From the NCBI GenBank assembly GCA_014529675.2, contig CP076040.1, forward strand, positions 3,057,894 through 3,121,893: DNA of 64,000 nt, written 5' to 3'. Position numbers and translations under genes: made by a program. Origin of the DNA: Opitutia bacterium ISCC 52 (GTDB lineage Bacteria; Verrucomicrobiota; Verrucomicrobiia; Opitutales; UBA2995). This document shows positions 59,284-64,000 of the stretch, piece by piece; position 1 is the first letter of the stretch, and each line of letters begins with the position of its first letter. The notes beneath the pieces are model-generated. The model was not told the origin of the DNA. It searched no databases and saw nothing but the letters and a program-made list of their open reading frames with translations.

Positions 59284-60240
59284 CTAGGAGTCTTCTCGAG
59301 AGAGCTCGTCTTCAAGTTTTCGAACCTGCCATTGAATCTTTTGCAACAGCCGTCGATTCACTGAGATTAGGTCCGTAATTACGGCTACAATGGCAAGTAA
59401 CAGCCCCGACCCCATCAGCAAGGCAGATAAAATCACAGACTGGATATGTCCATCCCCAAGACCATTTAAGTAGAAGTACAAAAAACGAAGGGCCAGAGCA
59501 AATCCAGGCACAAAGGCCAAAGCAGCTAAATAGCCAAAAAAACGCATCGGACGATAAACAACAAAGACCCTGAACATGGTCACGATGGACCGTTTCACAT
59601 AGGAAGGAATGCTCTTCACAAGGCGGGATGGCCGTGTTTCTCCATTCACCCGAATCGGGACTGATTTGACAGCCATCCCCATCTGGCCCGCCTGAATGAT
59701 CGTCTCGAGCGTGTAAGTGTAATTACTGAAGACATTGAGCCTCATTGCCGCCTCCCGACTATAAGCCCTGAATCCGCTCGGCGCATCCCGAACGTCCGTC
59801 CGACTAATCGATCGAACCACAGCACTCCCCCACTTTTGCAACAGCTTCTTGATAAAAGAGAAATGTTTGATGCTCGATATGGGACGCTCGCCCACAACCA
59901 TTTCTGCCTGCCCTTCAAGAATAGGTGCCACCAACAAGGGAATGTCGTCCGCGTTGTATTGGTTATCGGCATCGGTGTTCACAATCACATCAGCGCCCAA
60001 TTTCAAACACGCTTCCAGTCCAGCTGAAAATGCTTTGGCAAGGCCTTGGTTTTGCGAAAGCCGCACGATGTGGTCTACACCACCCTTCCGCGCGACATCG
60101 ACGGTTCGGTCCCAACTCCCATCGTCAATCACGAGCCACTCAACCACATCGAATCCCTCCACAGCCCGAGGTAGAGATTGAACTACTGCTGTGATATAAT
60201 CCGCTTCATTGAAGCAGGGGATTTGGATAATTAGTTTCAA
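59284..60240 (-). CDS. Family 2 glycosyltransferase with C-terminal membrane segments
   Basis: A 318-aa GT2 enzyme: IIQIPCFNEADYI, DDGSWDRTVDVA, VNTDADNQYNADDIP and DAPSGFRAYSREAA. Two hydrophobic segments lie near the C-terminus (about residues 236-290), followed by a short basic helix. This layout is typical of polyprenyl-phosphate sugar transferases. First gene of the three-gene operon with the flippase-like and methyltransferase genes. An AT-rich 220-base gap with no clear gene lies upstream. Confidence 0.88.
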   Translation of the reverse strand: MKLIIQIPCFNEADYITAVVQSLPRAVEGFDVVEWLVIDDGSWDRTVDVARKGGVDHIVRLSQNQGLAKAFSAGLEACLKLGADVIVNTDADNQYNADDIPLLVAPILEGQAEMVVGERPISSIKHFSFIKKLLQKWGSAVVRSISRTDVRDAPSGFRAYSREAAMRLNVFSNYTYTLETIIQAGQMGMAVKSVPIRVNGETRPSRLVKSIPSYVKRSIVTMFRVFVVYRPMRFFGYLAALAFVPGFALALRFLYFYLNGLGDGHIQSVILSALLMGSGLLLAIVAVITDLISVNRRLLQKIQWQVRKLEDELSREDS

Positions 60241-60460
60241 AAATATTTTTATAAACGAATAAGCACCTGTTTAGTAACCAAGCACAATAGAAAGATTCGA
60301 CCTAAGGTTCAGTTCTAATTAAGTGAACCAAGCAATTGATACCGAAATCGCCAACTGAATGGCTAGACAATTTAGCCTTATGACTAATTTGAACATAAAA
60401 TGGGAATAAGTTCAGAGCTTCCAACCTTGCATTTACCTTAAATAACTCGTCGAACCACCC

Positions 60461-61744
60461 TCACCGGCTGCGTGCCATTCTAAACCCTGTGTAGGCTAAC
60501 CAATGCGGATCGCCATTCGGAATTGAAGATCCCCGACTACTAGATCGACAGTCTCTTGCAGTTGCATAGAAGTGACCGCCACGCACTACTCGATAGGAGC
60601 CTACAGATGGTCCCAGCGGATCGGTTGCTTTAATGATGTTGTTTTGCCACCAATCCCAGCACCACTCCATCACATTGCCATGAGTATCTCTTAATCCCCA
60701 TGCATTTGAATCCTTCCGCGGATCACCCACAGGCCTCGTGTTCCAACCTCCACCTGGCCATTTGCTATTGGCGACATACCAACCCACCTTATCTAGACTT
60801 GGGTCTGGAGGATCTGCATCAATGAATAATATCTATCCGGAGTAGAATGCATAGATGGAGCCAGCCCTACAACTGTACTCCCATTCTGCCTCGGTCGGAA
60901 GCCGGTAACCATTATTCAAGAAGTTACAATCTGGTTCTAATTCTCCGGTACGATACACTAAACCATCCACCGAGTAGCAAGGCACTAATCCCTCCTCCAT
61001 TTCACTTCTGGCATTCAGCCACTTAACCACATCATACCAATTGACTTCTGCAACAGGGTGCTGATCCGTGGAGTCCTCCTTAAAACCTCTTCTCCCTTCA
61101 GCTAAATCCGAATAGCCATGCTCCATACCCCATGAGCGGACACGATCCCATTCTGCCTTACTGACTTCAGTCCTTCCCATAAAGAAACTTCTTGTAAGAG
61201 TAATTTCACGTCGAACCTCATTGGAGTACTTCCCCTTCTCAGTTGGCAACGGACCCATCCAAAAAGTATCAGACGGTATTTCAGAAAATTCATCGGAAAC
61301 TAGCACTTCTGAAGAGATGGAAAGTCTGTAGAATCGTTTATCCGGAGTCGAACCCATTTCGAAAATCAAATTGCTACCTTCGAATTGGAAATTCTCTGTC
61401 TGCAATGGTTTCCAAACAAGAAGGTCAGTACTAGAATCAATTTCATAGCGCACTCCTTCGGTAATCGGTCCAATTAGCAACCTATTGGGGGAGTTATCCT
61501 CTACAGAAAAAAGAACGCGCGATTTCGGATCGGTGGGATCCAACTTAGCGATGAACTCAAATCGGTTGGAAAAACCATCTCCATCAGGGTCAGCAGTATC
61601 AGCAACATAATTGGCGATATTGCGATGTTCTGCACTAAAATGCATCTCAAGCCACTCCGGCCAACTTTCTCCGCCCAAGCTTAGGGCAGGACAAAGAAGA
61701 AAGATAAAGAAGGATAGCCGAAATAATTTACCAAAATCCTTCAT
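60461..61744 (-). pseudogene. Secreted formylglycine-generating-like (SUMF1) protein interrupted by TAG
   Basis: Signal peptide at residues 1-25, a thrombospondin type-3-like motif (DPDGDGFSNRFEF), then a FGE-sulfatase domain. The first 303 codons (to ...CRAGSIYAFYSG) end in TAG (60833-60835). The frame simply continues as ILFIDADPPDPSLDKVGW..., with the domain end NAWGLRDTHGNVMEWCWDWW and YRVVRGGHF. So one nonsense codon interrupts a 427-codon gene. Many such domains in this phylum are not true sulfatase activators. It is separated from other genes by gaps of 220 and 240 bases in which I see no gene. Confidence 0.8.
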
Positions 61745-61984
61745 TTAAAATCGTTACCTTAAATCAAAATTGATGATGCTAATGCCATGAAAAATCTAAC
61801 TATATTAATCATGAGCGTCAAATTGACTTGATGGAATCACACATAGGGAGGCTTGTTTTATCTCTAATGAATGTAACGCAGTATCAATGTAGGGAGCCCG
61901 TAAATTGCTCCCATAAAGATTTATGGCTCAAATGAGGCGTTAAGGCACGAACCAAACCGATCTCGAATGGATGAGGAAAATCCG

Positions 61985-62647
61985 TTAAGACTTTTCCCAA
62001 ATTGCCTGCCCCGGAGTATACCAAGAGCAAAAAGGAAATCTGACGAGGTTGCCTTGATATTCTTTTTCAATCTCTTTCAACGCACCAAAAACGAGGAGAT
62101 CCTCTTTTTGGCCAATGTCCTCGGTATTATCAAAATAGACCTTGCCGCCAACAACAAGAGTAGGTTCGACCAACCCAAATTCGTGTAACACATGAGGCAT
62201 AGAGTGATTGCCATCTAAAAACACGAACGATGGCGTTTTGCCTTCCAGGACTTCTGCTAACAATCTTAAGCTATCTCCCTGATAGGTATTTATCAAATCA
62301 GATACTCCAGCTTCCTCAAAATTCTTTCGAGCAATTTGTAGATTCTCCTCTTCCAGCTCAATCGTATGAACCTTTCCTTTTGCGCCGGAATCTCTTAATG
62401 CCTGGGCCAGAATAATGGTAGAATAACCCCAGTTGGTACCCGTTTCAATTATAGTGTGCTCTTGGTCTGGATCCAAGGAACACAAACAGCAATAATACAA
62501 TAAATTCCAACCGGGATATCCCACGGTTTTTCCAGTACGTTTCTGGGCGGAAGCCAAATCTACTACCTCCTCTTCTCTTTGCCGAAGAAGAGGGTTGGGA
62601 AGCAGCATCTTGTCGTAATCAAATTTTCTGTAGAATCGTGGGGTCAT
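61985..62647 (-). CDS. Class I methyltransferase, CmcI/Methyltransf_24-like
   Basis: A 220-aa SAM-dependent methyltransferase: ETGTNWGYSTIILAQAL (motif I), TIELEEENLQIARKNFEEAG, and FVFLDGNHSMPHVLHEFGLV with the Asp and His pattern of this family, then GGKVYFDNTED. Probably an O-methyltransferase acting on a sugar or a natural-product hydroxyl; the region suggests sugar. Four bases overlap the upstream coiled-coil methyltransferase, so they are cotranscribed. Confidence 0.82.
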   Translation of the reverse strand: MTPRFYRKFDYDKMLLPNPLLRQREEEVVDLASAQKRTGKTVGYPGWNLLYYCCLCSLDPDQEHTIIETGTNWGYSTIILAQALRDSGAKGKVHTIELEEENLQIARKNFEEAGVSDLINTYQGDSLRLLAEVLEGKTPSFVFLDGNHSMPHVLHEFGLVEPTLVVGGKVYFDNTEDIGQKEDLLVFGALKEIEKEYQGNLVRFPFCSWYTPGQAIWEKS

Positions 62648-64000
62648 TTTTTAGCGTAAATAGCTGTGCGAAAAGCATGCCCGATAAATGTAAATTGGCT
62701 CTTGATAATGCGACTGGCATCTACCGCTTCTTTAACTTCTGGCCACTGTCGTGACCCATAATCGTCAAACATAAACAATCCACCTTTCTTCAAAGTGTCG
62801 GCATAATTCCGAATATCTAAAGCAACTCCTTTCCGAGTATGATCTCCATCCACAAAAATTAAATCTACTGAACGTTTCTTTACCTGCCTAACGATACGCT
62901 TGTGGTGGCTAAACCCCTTGATTAATTCAAATTTTTCGGCATCCAATCCGCACTTATTTATGTTGTACCAAAAGTTGCGACTGTTTACTTCCTGCTTAGT
63001 AACAATGTCGAGCTGGCCGTGTTTATAATAGCCATCCAGAGGATCAATAACTTGGTATTTCAGCTCTTTTCCATATGCAGCACTTAACTCTTCGACGATA
63101 CACAAATTGATCCCAAATAGTGTTCCAATTTCTAAAATTCTACACTGCTTTCTTTTAAGGCCAAATACACTGATCAATCGGATGAGTGCATCTTGAATAT
63201 TAGTAGCTAAACGCCCCACGCAATCCTCTTCAATTTTGCAAATCTTGTGCGCAAGATATCCCATGGTATTAAAGGACATACTAAGCCCAAATAGTTCCAA
63301 CATGGGCTTAAGCGTTTCCTCGTAGTCTTTACGAACGAATCGGCGATCAAAAACTTGAAATGTATTGTAGTTAAAAGTGTTACTACGGTTAACGAGGTTT
63401 TCTATGTTTTTGGTAATTTGATTCTGTCTTTGGACATGACGCATGAAGGAGTCCTCGTTTTCCTTGATACTCACAAGATCAGTTTGAATCGTATTAATCC
63501 TATCCCCGCTTTGCTCTTGGTCAGACTGAAGACCTTTATCGTTTTTCAAAAGATCCATCAACTCCTGGTCAATCCTTGCCGCTTCCTTATCTAGACGAGA
63601 GTTAATCTTTTCAGCGTCTTTACTAAATTTATCCGCCATTTTCTCCAAATGGGAATCGACCTTCTCAAGGTCTTGAGCCGTTTTCTTTTCTAAGCGAGTT
63701 CGATTATCTGAAATAGACTTTTGAAGACTCTGCTTAGTCTCGGCAATCAGCTTCTTACTCTTCTGATTACTGGATAATAATTTCTCATTCAATGATTCAG
63801 CGTCTTTACTAAATTTATCCGCCATTTTCTCCAAATGGGAATCGACCTTCTCAAGGTCTTGAGCCGTTTTCTTTTCTAAGCGAGTTCGATTATCTGAAAT
63901 AGACTTTTGAAGACTCTGCTTAGTCTCGGCAATCAGCTTCTTACTCTTCTGATTACTGGATAATAATTTCTCATTCAATGATTCAGCGTCTTTACTAAAT
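62644..64000 (-). CDS. Coiled-coil methyltransferase with tandem repeats (5' end outside window)
   Basis: The last 230 residues are a Methyltransf_24 domain: RILEIGTLFGINLCIVEEL, QVIDPLDGYY, VDLIFVDGDHTRKGVALDIR and GGLFMFDDYGSRQWPE. N-terminal to it is a long charged coiled coil rich in Lys, Glu, Asp and Ser. The coil contains perfect copies of a 62-residue unit (LLSSNQKSKKLIAETKQSL...). The frame is open at the window edge, and the ATG inside the repeat at 63978 is probably not the true start. In a polysaccharide setting it recalls WbdD, a methyltransferase whose coiled coil sets O-antigen length, but this is an analogy only. Confidence 0.75.
   Translation of the reverse strand, partial: FSKDAESLNEKLLSSNQKSKKLIAETKQSLQKSISDNRTRLEKKTAQDLEKVDSHLEKMADKFSKDAESLNEKLLSSNQKSKKLIAETKQSLQKSISDNRTRLEKKTAQDLEKVDSHLEKMADKFSKDAEKINSRLDKEAARIDQELMDLLKNDKGLQSDQEQSGDRINTIQTDLVSIKENEDSFMRHVQRQNQITKNIENLVNRSNTFNYNTFQVFDRRFVRKDYEETLKPMLELFGLSMSFNTMGYLAHKICKIEEDCVGRLATNIQDALIRLISVFGLKRKQCRILEIGTLFGINLCIVEELSAAYGKELKYQVIDPLDGYYKHGQLDIVTKQEVNSRNFWYNINKCGLDAEKFELIKGFSHHKRIVRQVKKRSVDLIFVDGDHTRKGVALDIRNYADTLKKGGLFMFDDYGSRQWPEVKEAVDASRIIKSQFTFIGHAFRTAIYAKK
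63610..64000 (-). repeat. Perfect 186-bp in-frame tandem repeat
   Basis: Copy 1 covers 63610-63795, copy 2 covers 63796-63981, and copy 3 starts at 63982 and runs out of the window. I saw no base difference between the copies. The unit is 62 codons, so expansion or loss keeps the frame. Complete identity, including silent sites, points to recent duplication or active copy-number change. The total copy number is unknown because the array continues past the edge. Confidence 0.92.

Noticed and set aside
61892-61913. GGGAGC/GCTCCC hairpin in the gap upstream of the SUMF1-like gene
   Set aside because: The stem is only six base pairs with a nine-base loop and no T tract on either strand, so it cannot be called a terminator.
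1-64000. tRNA genes, rRNA genes, CRISPR arrays, insertion sequences, prophage
   Set aside because: I looked in the gaps for cloverleaf ends, regularly spaced repeats and transposase motifs and found none; the only regular repeat is the coding 186-bp array at the right edge.

Overview
The window is a stretch of bacterial chromosome with about 50 densely packed genes. It most resembles a free-living, Gram-negative member of the Verrucomicrobiota, probably Opitutae/Puniceicoccales. Supporting signs are a complete alternative complex III (act) operon, an ileS / DksA-like / lspA group, LptF-type and TolC-type outer-membrane genes, and a secreted formylglycine-generating-like protein with a DPDGDGFSN calcium-binding motif. 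The lineage is inferred from gene content; no rRNA gene is present, and I saw no tRNA gene, CRISPR array, phage or insertion sequence.

Layout. 1-9.2 kb: 3' part of ileS, a DksA-like gene, lspA, yicC-trpB, acnA with a STAS gene, and a peroxiredoxin. 9.3-13.4 kb: tyrS, a 322-bp gap with hairpins, and opcA-zwf. 13.5-16.7 kb: a patch of broken genes (yraN, an ankyrin/TonB-like gene, an unknown secreted protein) around an intact yccF-type gene. 16.9-24.7 kb: smc, an lptF/lptG permease, rlmN, metF, a SUI1-type factor and a small partner. 24.8-30.2 kb: the 2-oxoglutarate dehydrogenase operon (sucA, sucB, lpd). 30.3-33.9 kb: fabG-acpP-fabF and a CysJ-like reductase interrupted by TGA. 33.9-39.0 kb: an RsuA/RluB-type synthase, a secreted SH3-like protein, folD, an RDD protein, a receiver-kinase and proC. 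39.1-50.2 kb: the respiratory operon, actABCDEF followed by a small membrane protein, a CcoN homologue, a CcoO-like cytochrome and a further cytochrome c. 50.4-54.9 kb: a tripartite ABC exporter (outer-membrane factor, adaptor, permease, ATPase). 55.0-64.0 kb: surface polysaccharide genes: a rhamnose-type epimerase/reductase, rmlB, two GT2 glycosyltransferases, a flippase-like membrane protein, three methyltransferases and a broken sulfatase-modifying-type gene.

Most of the core forms a coherent aerobic metabolism: aconitase and 2-oxoglutarate dehydrogenase feed the TCA cycle, OpcA/Zwf supplies NADPH, and the act operon passes quinol electrons to cytochrome c. Four observations stand out. The CcoN homologue lacks nearly all heme and copper ligands by hand alignment. 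A two-gene nucleotide-rhamnose pathway resembles that of plants and mimivirus. A coiled-coil methyltransferase at the right edge carries perfect 186-nt tandem repeats. At least seven inactivating lesions fall in five dispensable genes, while the long essential genes are intact.
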